A stretch of 64,000 nucleotides of DNA, from positions 1,178,001 to 1,242,000 of the forward strand of contig CM060849.1 in assembly GCA_030737835.1 (NCBI GenBank), read 5' to 3'. The position numbers were made by a program, and so were the translations under genes. The notes beneath the pieces were generated by a model. The model ran no database searches, was not told the DNA's origin, and worked only from the letters and a program-made list of their open reading frames with translations. Below are positions 10,357-21,584 of this stretch, piece after piece; position 1 is the stretch's first letter; every line of letters begins with the position of its first letter. The stretch comes from Acorus gramineus. Its lineage: Eukaryota; Streptophyta; Magnoliopsida; Acorales; Acoraceae.

Positions 10357-11670
10357 CTGCGAAACAAAACCAATGATCAATAATTAAATTATGGAATCTC
10401 CTATCACACATATAAGCCTACTTCATAAAAACCCTAACCCCTGATACTTCCATATTATCACACAAGACCCATGCGAACAACTCCTTGACACTCAACCAAA
10501 CAAAACTGCAAAACCTGCTGCAACCAGCCCTACTAATTGATCTCCACAGCACCCAATACACTTCCAAAAATTATGAAATAAAACGTGAACATTCTCTGAT
10601 ATGCTGGGATCATAATCCATGAAGACATTAGAACCTAATTTTGCCTCTACAAGCCTGAAATAAATTATTTCCAGAAGCAGGTCAATTCCTACGCGAATCT
10701 GGACAGGCCATGCAAAACAGGTTCTAACTTACACCACAGATATCATAATGAGCCCAAATTTCATATATAACAACTAGACACATAGATGATCATATCATAT
10801 GAAGACATAATCCTAAAAATGTGTCTCTAAATACTAGATGCACTGAGATCTTTAAAATACAGAGTGCTGCCTTACCAAAACAGGGGGAGGGAAATGGGGA
10901 GATGCGGGGTTCTTGACACACCCACGACCACCTCAACCACCACCACCACTACCACCACCTCATCAGCATCTCCTCAAGCCCTTCATGGCAGAAAACAGGG
11001 GTGCAAAGGGGCATGAGAAGGGGATAGAGAGAAGAGAAACAACAACAACAACAACAACAACACATACTCACCCTTTCTCACTCTTTCTTGTGCTTCTTCT
11101 TCATCTTTTCCTTCAATTGCTTCTTCCTCCTCCTTCTTCACACACAAAGAGGAGAAAAAAGAGACCAAGAGAGGGAGAGAAGGTGTTCCACGAAATGGGA
11201 GAGAGGGGGAGAGAGAGAGAGGGCAAAAAAGTCATTTTCATGCCCAAATAGTGCCTAGGGGTGACCTTAAGGGGGGGGGTGAGGTTAGGGTTAGGCTCAC
11301 CCACTCACATATCAAATAACCAATGGTTTCTTCATCCCCAAGCAAGGTGGGGGTAAGGTTACCAAGGGTCACCACATCCCCAAAATATCTCACACTATTC
11401 GACCAACCAGGAACTCTCAAAACCTGGATACGGTTCAGAACTGCATATTTTTCAAAACGTTATCGGAATTCGATGAAATTTTTATGGGTAGTATGAAACA
11501 GTACCAGGACCCATAATATGCAGTTAGATTTCCAATCAGAGTACTCCAACTCCCGCAGGTGGCTAAAAGCCAAAATTTTAGCGACTCCGATCGAAAAAGA
11601 AAAAGGCCCTGAATGACCCAGATGCGACCAAGGCTTAACCAAAATGGCTCTAAATGACACAGGCATAACA

Positions 11671-12161
11671 GATCCCACCAAATGGCTGCACCGCTCTTCA
11701 ATCGAAAAGCCACCAATTTGATCATTTTTTCTTCTAGACCTCCATCATCTCAAAGAATCTTTCGACCTCTGAGATCCAATCGAGAAAATCCTCGATCTGC
11801 ATATTACCATTGAAGTACGAGATATCTGCCTTCAATCGGTAATCATTGTGTTCCATATGCCATCCTCTCAGCTGATATACTTGAAATCCATCACCTTCAT
11901 CATCCGAGTCTTCCTCATCATCAGGTTGATAACGATTGGGACGTCGAACGGTGTTTTGAGCAATAGGTCGGCCTTGGGCAATTCCATCGGCGCGTCTCCT
12001 ATCACCTTCAGGATACCTGTTATTGGCGTTGGGTTTAGGCCAGCGATCATCGTACGGATCTCCTGCATTTGATCTCGCTGTTCCTTGACCGCTTTCCACA
12101 GATCCTCCAATCCACGACCAGCGTCATTAGATTGGTCGTCTCCCCCTCCGTTATTTGCCAT
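11671..12161 (-). pseudogene. Element C gag N-terminal part
   Basis: Start of the Ty3/gypsy gag, transcribed on the minus strand. The likely ATG is at 12161 ([17 protein letters not shown]), just downstream of the PBS. A helix-rich segment follows ([20 protein letters not shown]), then a frameshift into a frame with [16 protein letters not shown], and the capsid motifs [26 protein letters not shown] and KLVAFRLKSGAAIWWD. The B1 LTR enters directly after this last motif. The continuation is at 4719 and below. Broken by frameshift, a stop and the insertion. Confidence 0.85.
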
Positions 12162-12185
12162 CACAACAAGGCAAATCCTCGCTCT

Positions 12186-12197
12186 GATACCACCTAA
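12186..12197 (-). promoter_or_regulatory. Primer-binding site of element C
   Basis: The minus strand reads TGGTATCAGAGC, complementary to the 3' end of plant initiator tRNA-Met, placed just upstream of C gag. It primes minus-strand DNA synthesis. Confidence 0.85.
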
Positions 12198-12660
12198 CAC
12201 AGCGAAAAACTAAAACAAAGATCCAACAAGCGTTGAGATCCTTCAACAAACCACAATTCTCAAAGAGAATAATAAAACTCAAAAATATATTATAAAAACT
12301 GCCAACCCTAAATTACAAATATCCCTTTTATACTAAAAAGTTACTAAAAATAGCAAAAACAAAAATTTGTTATAACTAACTCTAGAGGATCTTAGAAGAT
12401 CTTCGGATTTGATTTCAGTCAAATCCGAATTATTATGAAGGAGATATGCAGAATCTAAAATGTTACTAAAAATAGAAAAAAGGCCATTGTGAGGGCCAAA
12501 AAATTGGAAAAATGGAAAAATAAGCGCGTGTTGTGGCGTAGCGACAACTTTTGTAGATCTCCTCGATATCTACCTCCAGTAAAAATTTCAGGCGATTCCG
12601 AGTTCGGGGTGCCATATTTCTACTAACCGGTTTTTCTGTAAATATTTAAAAATCTCAAAT
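12198..12660 (-). mobile_element. Part of element C 5' LTR
   Basis: AT-rich non-coding sequence abutting the PBS of C, with no resemblance to families A or B. It contains pyrimidine and A tracts and no open frame. The outer border is not certain: D-type sequence with repeated CCAGACCTCGTGTC is reached by about 12720. Confidence 0.5.
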
Positions 12661-13279
12661 GGACCCTTTCGGGTTCATCGCTCTTGGAATGTGTCCGCCA
12701 CCCGTTCTGCATCAAAGATCGACCAACCAGACCTCGTGTCTAGACGTGCCTTAGTCGTCTTTGAGGAGTAAGGTCGATCGACCAGACCTCGTGTCAGGTT
12801 GTGCCTTAGACTACTCGTTTATGAGGTGCCTGACTGCCCGACTAGACCCTAGATCTAGTCGTGTCAGCACATTCGGGAGAGTCATCATGACTACGGATTG
12901 GAACTCAGATTTGCGGGTTCCACAGTAGGCTCACATCCGTCCTGGTGTGACACGTCATCCATGATATGACACGTGTCATGGTGAGGATTTTTACCTCCAC
13001 AGATGCCCCCTCTTTTGCTCTTTTGGCTTGTCGAGAGAGCAGGAGATCATGAAAAAATCACCTCGCCTCCATACCTTTCGGGGGGGTCAAAGATCTGGTC
13101 GCCTGTCTTCTCGGGATTCTCTGACCCGCCCAAGATTTGACGGCTGATTCGCTACGTCAGCCTTAATGGCACGTGGCTTCTAAAAGATGTTTGAAAAATC
13201 CAAACGTCGGCATCCCCTCGGATTTTGTGAATACCCATTTTATTGGCATTGATTACTCTTCGATGTCTGCAACAAATAA
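12661..13279 (+). mobile_element. Probable LTR end and leader of element D1
   Basis: No gene. Two copies of CCAGACCTCGTGTC (about 12730 and 12785) and a segment ending TTTTTACCTCCACA near 13002, followed by GATGCCCCCTC, which resembles the end of a TAT-type LTR and the start of its leader. I could not identify its PBS with confidence. Confidence 0.35.
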
Positions 13280-13626
13280 GTGCTGCTATCTTCTCGATGC
13301 GTCGCTTCGATGATATTTAAGGGGGGAGAGAGGGAGGAGCTCCACATCCCATCTCACGTCTTCCTTCTGATTTTTGAGAACTCCATGGATATCGCCACTA
13401 TCATGGAGAAAACTACCATTGCCGCATCCCTCCACAGAGAGTTGGGCATCTCATCGGACTTCGCGATTGATGAGTTGGTCAAGGATGAGGTCCCCACTCT
13501 TTATCTTCATTCCGTTCTCCTCCACCCCAGCTATTTCAAAGATGGGGGTCTTTCTCTTCCTCTACCACGCTTGGTGGCAGAGTTTCTTGATTTCTTTGGC
13601 CTCCATCCCATCTTGATCGTCCCCAA
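13280..13626 (+). pseudogene. D1 gypsy-type putative transposase-domain ORF, first half
   Basis: An N-terminal domain resembling the plant 'transposase (putative) gypsy type' family found in the gag region of TAT-like elements; its biochemical role is unknown. The pattern FKDGGLSLPLPRLVAEFLDF followed by FGLHPILIVPNV fits the family motif of a phenylalanine-glycine-rich strand, a leucine-proline run and a final PN. An internal Met at 13385 (MDIATIMEK) is a plausible start; the open frame itself begins at 13280. The frame is cut by solo LTR A3 after PNV and resumes at 16366. The intervening LTR carries a 5-bp target duplication, so the gene was whole when A3 landed. Confidence 0.65.
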
Positions 13627-13970
13627 TGTCATGCCCCAGGGCAGCCGTCCCCGGGACGCGGCAAGGGTATATATGATATCAGCAGTCTATACAAGAGGTC
13701 AATAATATACTCAAACAATATCAACAATGACAACACAGACAACAAAGAGGCTGACATGATATATACACAAATAGCGGAAGCTAAAAGACTGAATCTGTAA
13801 TTCAAAGACATATTACAGACTCGATACATAATCAACTGTCCTGTGAGAGCCAATATATACACGACATCCAAATATAATACAAACGCGTGCTCAAGCATGG
13901 AATACAATACATACAATCAAAGGGGGGGATGCTGAATGGCCTCTCGCACTCAGAATGTGACGCTGCTCCG

Positions 13971-14023
13971 CTACTGCTGACGTGCCTCGGGGAGCTCCTC
14001 CTGCGGATCTGACTCAGATATCA
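13971..14023 (-). other. Candidate last LTR exon, acidic tail, copy A3
   Basis: Acceptor TTTTTCTCCAG, phase-1 frame with core SESDPQEELPEARQQ, then TAG. Confidence 0.5.
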
Positions 14024-14856
14024 CTGGAGAAAAATATATGCGAGGGGTGAGCCACACGCTCAGTGAATAGCACAACCCATGCATCACAATTCATATTAAC
14101 CTCAAATCATTCATAGCCTCTAAGTGGCAACAACTACACAAACCAGTGGGTCGCTCATCGCCTACCCACTACACCCTCACCCTCACCTTCAAACTGGTGA
14201 CATGGTCTTTTGGGTGACTAGGCTGTTAATCACCCTTGGTCCACCGATAGCCTCTCCTCCACACCGTAGCTCGCCTGGTCTACTCCCACGATTCAACACA
14301 ATCCGAAACCAAATCAGGAGGTGCCTACTGATGGGAGCCCTCTGTCAGGACGGCCTGTCTAACGCTGAGAAGTCCCTACACGGATCCAACGAAGGGAAGA
14401 GAAACAGCCTACCCACACGGATACAATCCACCTAAATCTGCCGACACCGATCTCAACTCTACAAATGTCATGAATTCTTCAGAATTCCTCCAGGGTGCAT
14501 AACTAAGATGCGGGGAAGCATATATTATAACCACAAGGTTATAATATTCTCTAAGGCATGCTAATTACAAAACTCGCATTTGATTTAAATAAATTAAACT
14601 AAATGGGACGCATGCGAAGGTCGGGGCTTCCCTAGCATGAAAACATTGTATCACGATGCTTGGGCCTTTACACATATCATAAGGGTACATTTCCCTAACA
14701 TGCAAGGCCTAGGGTGGCATGGATACTAGATAATAATCATGCATGCATAGTTTACAATTAATACTATCTAATATGCAATTATGGTGCCCCAGGGGAGGGC
14801 AATGCACGCCTACGTGCATCGAACGCCTCCCTACTGGGTTGGATTGTCCCACTCAC

Positions 14857-14892
14857 CAATATCCGGTTCGTCGCGTGATCGTCCGTCGAGAT
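14857..14892 (-). other. Candidate 36-nt LTR exon, copy A3
   Basis: Acceptor CTTGCAG, donor GTGAGTGGG. The phase-1 frame reads LDGRSRDEPDI. Exactly 36 nt. Confidence 0.55.
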
Positions 14893-16365
14893 CTGCAAGA
14901 CAAGAGAATCAAACTGGTGAGTAAAATACACAAATACGCAATAAATACGCTAGAAATACCCAACACTCGGACAAGCATGCATACTGGCCCGTACGCACGC
15001 GAGTCCGAGTGCCCCGACACACTCCGCACCCCCGGGCAGCCATGCGCACGGCCACCCGCACGCACGCGCACGGGTGCGCACGCACGCACACAGCCCCGCG
15101 CCCCGGGCGCACTGCCGCGCCCCAGCCCGAGCACCCAGGCGCGCTACCGTGCCCCTGCCCGCACGCCCAGACACGCTGCCGCGCGCACTGCACGTCTAGC
15201 CCCTGGTGCACCCGCGCGCACTGCGCCCCAGCGCAGCACCTCGCGCGCACACCCGCACGCACTACGCCCCAGCGCAGTACCCCCACGCGCACTATGCCCC
15301 CTGCGCAGCACCAGCTCACACGCCCGCGCGTACGCGCGCATGCCCGCCAGCGCGCCCGACTGCACGCCTGCGCCTGCCTGTGCTTACCTGCGCGCGCAGG
15401 CTCGCGGGCACGCGCACGGATGACCCCGCACGCGCGCCCGAGCCACTCCCACACCCCCAACAGCCCCCAACAGCCCCCCAACCCCCTAACCACCATGCAT
15501 GCCATGCATACCCATATGCAACCCTAAACAAGCATCTACACAAGAAAAAGGAAGGAAGAAGGCTTACCCAAAGGAGGAAGGGAAAGGAGAAATCTTCGGG
15601 TGCTCTTCGCGCACTGATTTGCCACCACCAAGACCACCTCTACCAAGCCCTCTTCTCAGCCAAAGCGGGGCTGAAAACAGAGGAGAAAAGGAGGTAAGAG
15701 AGGAGGAAAAACAAAGGGGAATGAAGATCCGAGACCATGGAAAGATAGATCGGGTCCATACCTTCCTTTTCTCCTTCTATGGCTTTTCTTTTTAACCACC
15801 CTAGCTAGATCATATGGAGGAAATAAAGAGAGGGAGAGAGAGAGAGAGAGAGAGAGCTTGAAATGGAGAAGATGATGAATAGTGCAACTATTCTTGGGCG
15901 TGGACATCACTTAAGCACACACACACACCACACACACACTCACACACTCACCACTCACACTTAGAAAAAAAAATAATTAGGTTAAGCTAGGTTAGGTTAG
16001 GTTTAAGTGCACTTTGACCCTAGTCAACCCAACCACACTAGAAAACAAACCCAATTGACCAAGTCAAGGGTCAACATTGACCAAGTCAAGTCTCCCAATG
16101 ACTTTTTGCTTGGTCAAAACCCGGATACGATTCAGAACTGTGAAATTCTGAAACGTTACCGGAATTTGATGAAATTTTTGTGAGTGGCTTGAAATGGCAC
16201 CAGGACACATAATATGCAGTTAGATTTTCAATCGGAGACCTTAGGCTCAGGATGATAGCTAAAATTCTAAAATTTTAGCTGTTCCGATCAAAAAATGAAA
16301 AAGTTAGAAAACTGCCAGAATGCTCCAATGGTGACCAGAAGGATAAAAGTGACACATATATGACA

Positions 16366-16563
16366 CCCAATGTGTACCGTGTCTTGATGTGTGTGGTCGC
16401 GTTGGGGAAGAAGACAGGAGTTGAGCTAGGCCTTACCGAGGTCCATTGGATCTATCAGGTCAAGGCTTCATCATCCAAGCGGTCCCCGTCCTTCTACATC
16501 TCGCGCAGGGCCAGAGCGCCAGAGTTGGTTCTTGGCATGGCTCGGGGTGATATCCACGACTAG
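16366..16563 (+). pseudogene. D1 gypsy-type putative transposase-domain ORF, second half
   Basis: Continues the domain started at 13280, with YRVLMCVVALGKKTGVELGL and VHWIYQVKASSSKRSPSFY. The pattern of a hydrophobic helix followed by a Y-x-K segment fits the same family. It reads on from the first half in the same frame once the LTR and one CCCAA copy are discounted. It ends at a stop shortly after RAPELVLGMARGDIHD, short of what a full gag would need, so D1 was probably already broken or this is its degraded end. Confidence 0.55.
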
Positions 16564-17002
16564 GAGAATCGTCGGATTCAGGTCCGGGGTCCTTGGATGC
16601 CAGATGGTTGGGATTCGTCCCATCACCACTTGTGTCGCCCCCATAGGCCGATGGTGGATGGCCCCAGGCCGGAGGTCGAGGAGGTGAAAACGGATAACAT
16701 CTTCTGGGTAATGGAGTATCCGGACCAATCATGGTGAGAGCTGCTTGGATTGGAGGAACCGTGACGTGCTCCACCCGTTGCAACGCTTCTTGTCAGTGTG
16801 GTTGAGTCTAACGCTGGCCTCGGTTCAGTTCCTCCTCCATGCGCTCCGTATAATGAGGCGAGGCAGTGCTCTATGAGGCTCCTCCGGTCGGGTTTTTGAT
16901 CAAATTCCATTGCCCTACCGGTGGACTAAACCTCATCGCCACCGCCTTCTCTCTCACTGTCTCCATCACCCGCCGTTCGATCATCTTCCTCTTCATCGTC
17001 CG
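16564..17002 (+). other. Unassigned interval of D1
   Basis: No recognisable gene on the plus strand. The minus strand has an open stretch over about 16460-16910 rich in Pro, Gly and Ser, part of which is only the antisense of the D1 ORF. It could be a fragment of another element inserted in reverse, or chance. Confidence 0.3.
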
Positions 17003-17020
17003 CTTCTTCTTCTTCTTCTT

Positions 17021-17050
<30 letters not shown>
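17003..17050 (+). repeat. (CTT)n microsatellite
   Basis: Sixteen uninterrupted TTC/CTT triplets inside a larger pyrimidine-rich stretch. Confidence 0.95.
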
Positions 17051-17051
<1 letters not shown>

Positions 17052-17395
17052 ATCGTCTTCCTTGGCTCCCGCCGTCCCTAGGGGTACTGTCCCTTCCACC
17101 AGTGGAATGGAGGTCAACGCCCCGCCATTGGTGCCCCCGGTGACCCCGGGTGCTGGGGCAGATGCCGCTCCTATTCCTAAGGACCATCTTCAGGGTGTTT
17201 TCCTCCCTTCTGGTGGCCCTTTGAGTAATTTGCAAGCCTCATATCATGCCGCCTCCCTCTCAATAGATCATCAGTTGTGGTCCCTCCGCGAAGCTTGTGA
17301 GGGTGATGAAGAAGATCGCCTTCTAGATTTCATCTGCGGCTATCACATGGGCTATGTTGACCACTCGCGTGGTTTTTGAGAGATGAGCAACGAGG
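17051..17395 (+). pseudogene. Possible D1 gag fragment
   Basis: The frame 17062-17379 starts with a proline-rich segment and ends in an acidic amphipathic stretch (REACEGDEEDRLLDFICGYH) that could be a coiled or helical part of a TAT-type gag. I do not recognise a named domain. The B2 LTR begins at 17396, just after its stop. Same strand as D1 upstream. Confidence 0.35.
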
Positions 17396-18685
17396 TGTTA
17401 TGCCTGTGTCATTTGGAGCCATTTCGGTTAAGCCTTGGTCACATCTAGGTCATTTAGGGCCTTCTTCTTTTTCGATCGGAGTCGCTAAAATTTTAGCTTT
17501 TAGCTACCTACGGGAGTTGGAGTACTCTGATTGGCAATCTAACTGCATATTATGGGTCCTGGTACCATTTGGTACTACCCATAAAAATTTCATCAAATTC
17601 CGATAACGTTTTGAAAAATATGCAGTTTCGAACCGTATCCGGGTTTTGAGAGTTCCTGGTTGGTCGAATAGTGTGAGATATTTTGAGGATGTGGTGACCT
17701 TTGGTAACCTTACCCCCACCTTGCTTAGTGATGAAGAAACCTTTGGTCTTTTGGTATGTGAGTGGGTGAGCCTAACCCTAACCTCACCCCCCCCCCCTCT
17801 CCCATTTCGTGGAACACCTTCTCTCCCTCTCTTGGTCTCTTTTTTTTCTCCTCTTTGTGTGTGAAGAAGGAGGAGGAAGAAGCAATTGAAGGAAAAGATG
17901 AAGAAGAAGCACAAGAAAGAGTGAGAGGGTGAGTATGTGTTGTTGTTGTTGTTGTTGTTGTTTCTCTTCTCCCTGTCCCCTTCTCATGCCCCTTTGCACC
18001 CCTGTTTTCTGCCATGAAGGGCTTGAGGAGATGCTGTGGAGGTGGTGGTAGTGGTGGTTGAGGTGGTCGTGGGTGTGTCGAGAACCCCGCATCTCCCCAT
18101 TTCCCTCCCCCTGTTTTGGTAAGGCAGCACTCTGTATTTTAAAGATCTCAGTAAATCTAGTATTTGGAGGCACATTCTTAGGATTATGTCTTCATATGAT
18201 ATGATCATCTATGTGTCTAGTTGTTATATATGAAATTTTGGGTCATTAGGATATTTGTGGTGTAAGTTGGAACCTGTTTTGCATGGCCTGTCCAGATTCA
18301 CGTTGGAATTGATCTGTTTCAGGAAGTGATTTATTTTGGGCTTGTAGAGGAAAAACTAGTTTCTAATGTCTTCATGGATTATGATCCCAGCATATCAGAG
18401 AATGTGCATGTTTTATTTCATAATTTTTGAAAGTGTATTGGGTGCTGTGGAGATCAATTAGTAGGGCTGGTTGCAGCAGGTTTGGCAGTTTTGCTTGGTT
18501 GAGTGTCAAGGAGTTGTTTGCATGTGTCTTGGGTGATAATATGGAAGTATCAGGGGTTAGGGTCTTCATGAAGTAGGCTTATATGTGTGATAGGAGGTTC
18601 CATATTTTAATTGTGGATCATTGGTTGTGTTTTGCAGATCTCGTAGACCGGACGCGCGGCGATCCAGGTATCGGTGAGTGGTTTG
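17396..18685 (+). repeat. B2 tandem unit 1 (canonical B type U3)
   Basis: 1290 bp from the LTR terminus to the next TGTTATGCC. U3 matches LTRs B1 and B6. Ends with the 36-nt exon 18638-18673 and a GTGAGT donor. Confidence 0.9.
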
Positions 18686-20138
18686 TGTTATGCCTGTGTC
18701 ATTTGGAGCCTTATTTTTCGATTGGAGTCGCTAAAATTTTGGCTTTTAGCCACCTGCAGAAGTTGGAGCGCTCTGATTGAAAATTTGGCTACATAATTTT
18801 TCTCCTAGAAGTTATGTATTTCCAATTTGGTATTTGGATTTAATTTTTTTAAAATCCAAGATGAAGAGGTTTAAATATGATTTTATCATGAGATGCTTAG
18901 TTTTGAGTTAGATTTCGTACAAAAGGGGAATTAGATCAACTGGATTCATGTAGTAAAAGTTAAGGGTATTTTTCCAAGTATACCCCGGGATGAAATATTC
19001 TGGCAGCAGCCCTGTTCAATGTTTAGCTCTCATTTTGGAATAGCTGGAGGGATTATTTGATCTTGGCATAAACATGAAAGTTGTAGATAATCGTCTTGGC
19101 TTTCCAAAGGATTTTGAATTGTGCAATTCGGAGCTATATCGTGGAAGTTATGGCTGTTCTAGTGAAGCCCGTCCAGAATTTCTGGTCAGGGACGATTTGG
19201 TCTTGTCCCCCCCACCAACTCACTTTATTTCCATTTAAGGCCCCTTTGTGTGGAAATCTCTCACTCTCTCTCACTCTCGTCTCCCTCTCCCTCTCTGTTT
19301 TTTTTTTTGTTGTGTGTGTGTTGTTAATGGAGGAAAGGATGAAGAAGAAGCACAAGAAAGAGTGAGAAAGGGTGAGAAAAGGTGAGTATGTGTTGTTGTT
19401 GTTGTTGTTTCTCTTCTCTCAATCCCCTTCTCATGCCCTTGCACCCCTGTTTTCTGCCATGAAGGGCTTGAGGAGATGCTGATGAGGTGGTGGTGGTGGT
19501 GGTGGTGGTGGTTGAGGTGGTCGTGGGTGTGTCGAGAACCCCGCATCTCCCCATTTCCCTCCCCCTGTTTTGGTAAGGCAGCACTCTATATTTTAAAGAT
19601 CTCAGTGAATCTAGTATTTAGAGGCACATTTTTAGGATTATGTCTGCATATGATATGATCATCTATGTGTCTAGTTGTTATATATGAAATTTGGGGTCAT
19701 TATGATATCTGTGGTGTAAGTTAGAACCTGTTTTGCATGGCCTGTCCAGATTCGCGTAGGATTGATATGTTTCAGGAAGTGATTTATTTCAGGCTTGTAG
19801 AGGCAAAATTAGGTTCTAATGTCTTCATGGATTATGATCCCAGCATATCAGAGAATGTGCATGTTTTATTTCATAATTTTTGAAAGTGTATTGGGTGCTG
19901 TGGAGATCAATTAGTAGGGCTGGTTGCAGCAGGTTTGGTAGTTTTGTTTGGTTGAGTGTCAAGGAGTTGTTTGCATGTGTCTTGGGTGATAATATGGAAG
20001 TATCAGGGGTTAGGGTCTTCATGAAGTAGGCTTATATGTGTGATAGGAGGTTCCATATTTTAATTGTGGATCATTGGTTGTGTTTTGCAGATCTTGTAGA
20101 CCGGACGCGCGGCGATCCAGGTATCGATGAGTGGTTTG
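18686..20138 (+). repeat. B2 tandem unit 2 (E type U3)
   Basis: 1453 bp. The 36-nt exon is at 20091-20126, but its donor is mutated (GATGAG). The exon-1 frame opens at ATG 19476 and runs 97 nt through a TGG-coded tryptophan run to the donor at 19573, which gives phase 1. Confidence 0.9.
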
Positions 20139-21584
20139 TGTTATGCCTGTGTCTTTTGGAGCCTTATTTTTAGATCGGAGTCGCTAAAATTTTAGCTTTT
20201 AGCCACCTGCAGAAGTTGAAGCGCTCTGATTGAAAATTTGGCTACATAATTGTTCTCCTAGAAGTTATGTATTTCCAATTAGGTATTTGGATTTAATTTT
20301 TTTAAAATCCAAGATGAAGAGGTTTAAATATGATTTTATCATGAGATGCTCAGTTTTGAGTTAGCTTTCGTACAAAAGTGGAATTAGATCAACTGGATTC
20401 ATGTAGTAAAAGTTACGGGTATTTTTCCAAGTATACCCCGGGATGAAAAATTCTGGCAGCAGCCCTGTTCAATGTTTAGCTCTCATTTCGGAATAGCTGG
20501 AGGGATTATTTGATCTTGGCATAAACATGAAAGTTGTAGATAATCTTCTTGGCTTTCCAAAGGATTTTTAATTGTGCAATTCGGAGCTATATCGTGGAAG
20601 TTATGGCTGTTCTAGTGAAGCCCGTCCAGAATTTCTGGTCAGGGACGATTTGGTCTTGTTCCCCCCACCAACTCACTTTATTTCCATTTAAGGCCCCCTT
20701 TGTGTGGAAACCTCTCACTCTCTCTCACTCTCGTCTCCCTCTCCCTCTCTGTTTTTTTTGTTGTGTGTGTGTTGTTAATGGAGGAAAGGATGAAGAAGAA
20801 GCTCAAGAAAGAGTGAGAAAGGGTGAGAAAGGGTGAGTATGTGTTGTTGTTGTTGTTGTTGTTGTTTCTCTTCTCTCAATCCCCTTCTCATGCCCTTGCA
20901 CCCCTGTTTTCTGCCATGAAGGGCTTGAGGAGATGCTGATGAGGTGGTGGTAGTGGTGGTGGTGGTGGTTGAGGTGGTCGTGGGTGTGTCGAGAACCCCG
21001 CATCTCCCCATTTCCCTAGTAAGACAGCACTCTATATTTTAAAGATCTCAGTGAATCAAGTATTTAGAGGCACATTCGTAGGATTATGTCAGGATACGAT
21101 ATGATCATCTATGTGTCTAGTTGTTATATATGAAATTTGGGGTCATTATGATATCTGTGGTGTAAGTTAGAACCTGTTTTGCATGTCCTGTCCATATTCG
21201 CGTAGGAATTGATCTGTTTCAGGAAGTGATTTATTTCGGGCTTGTAGAGGCAAAATTAGGTTCTAATGTCTTCATGGATTATGATCCCAGCATATCAGAG
21301 AATGTGCATGTTTTATTTCATAATTTTTGAAAGTGTATTGGGTGCTGTGGAGATCAATTAGTAGGACTGGTTGCAGCAGGTTTAGCAGTTTTGCTTGGTT
21401 GAGTGTCAAGGAGTTGTTTGCATGTGTCTTGGGTGATAATATGGAAGTATAAGGGTTAGGGTCTTCATGAAGTAGGCTTATATGTGTGATAGGAGGTTCC
21501 ATATTTTAATTGTGGATCATTGGTTGTGTTTTGCAGATCTTGTAGACCGGACGCGCGGCGATCCAGGTATCGATGAGTGGTTTG
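20139..21584 (+). repeat. B2 tandem unit 3 (E type U3)
   Basis: 1446 bp. The 36-nt exon is at 21537-21572 with a mutated donor (GATGAG). The TGG run contains TAG. Confidence 0.9.

Larger units (their letters stand above)
4720..11670 (-). mobile_element. Family B LTR (B1) inserted in C gag, with nested A LTR
   Basis: The right border at 11670 is the family B terminus (TGTTATGCCTGTG on the minus strand). It abuts the C gag codons for SGAAIWWD, so the insertion interrupts gag. The left border lacks the last ~20 bp of the LTR (the GGGGCGTGACA end), so no target duplication can be read. B sequence occupies 4720-4850 and 7975-11670; an A LTR fills 4851-7974. B features visible on the minus strand: U3 start, an acidic exon-like segment ending at a GTGAGT donor (exon side begins 11072), an ACA/TGT microsatellite, a donor at 10875/10876, the 36-nt exon (10321-10356), a long hairpin (10247-10294) and the last exon near 8290. 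No internal region remains, so it is probably a solo LTR. Confidence 0.85.
13627..16365 (-). mobile_element. Solo family A LTR (A3) with CCCAA target duplication
   Basis: A complete 2739-bp A LTR from TGTCATGCC (complement of the LTR end) to the complement of TGTCATATATG, flanked by CCCAA at 13622-13626 and 16366-16370. With no internal region, it is the product of LTR-LTR recombination after insertion. It carries the last exon (13971-14023), hairpin (14792-14831), 36-nt exon (14857-14892), GC-rich block (15000-15430), exon-1 donor (15567/15568), an AG microsatellite (15832-15856) and a CA-rich run near 15915-15950. Confidence 0.95.

Noticed and set aside
15009-15697. Pro/Ala/His-rich ORFs in LTR A3
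   Set aside because: Same composition effect as in other GC blocks; no conserved frame.
13280-16563. Host gene with a 2.7-kb intron
   Set aside because: The intervening sequence is a solo LTR with a 5-bp duplication and no splice sites at its borders; the ORF matches the gypsy-type element family.
17770-17790. Telomere-like CCTAACCCTAACC
   Set aside because: Only two repeats, inside the LTR, also at 58880; no array.
19271-19584. Thr/His/Gln-rich minus-strand ORFs in the B tandem units
   Set aside because: They are translations of TGT and TGG microsatellites.
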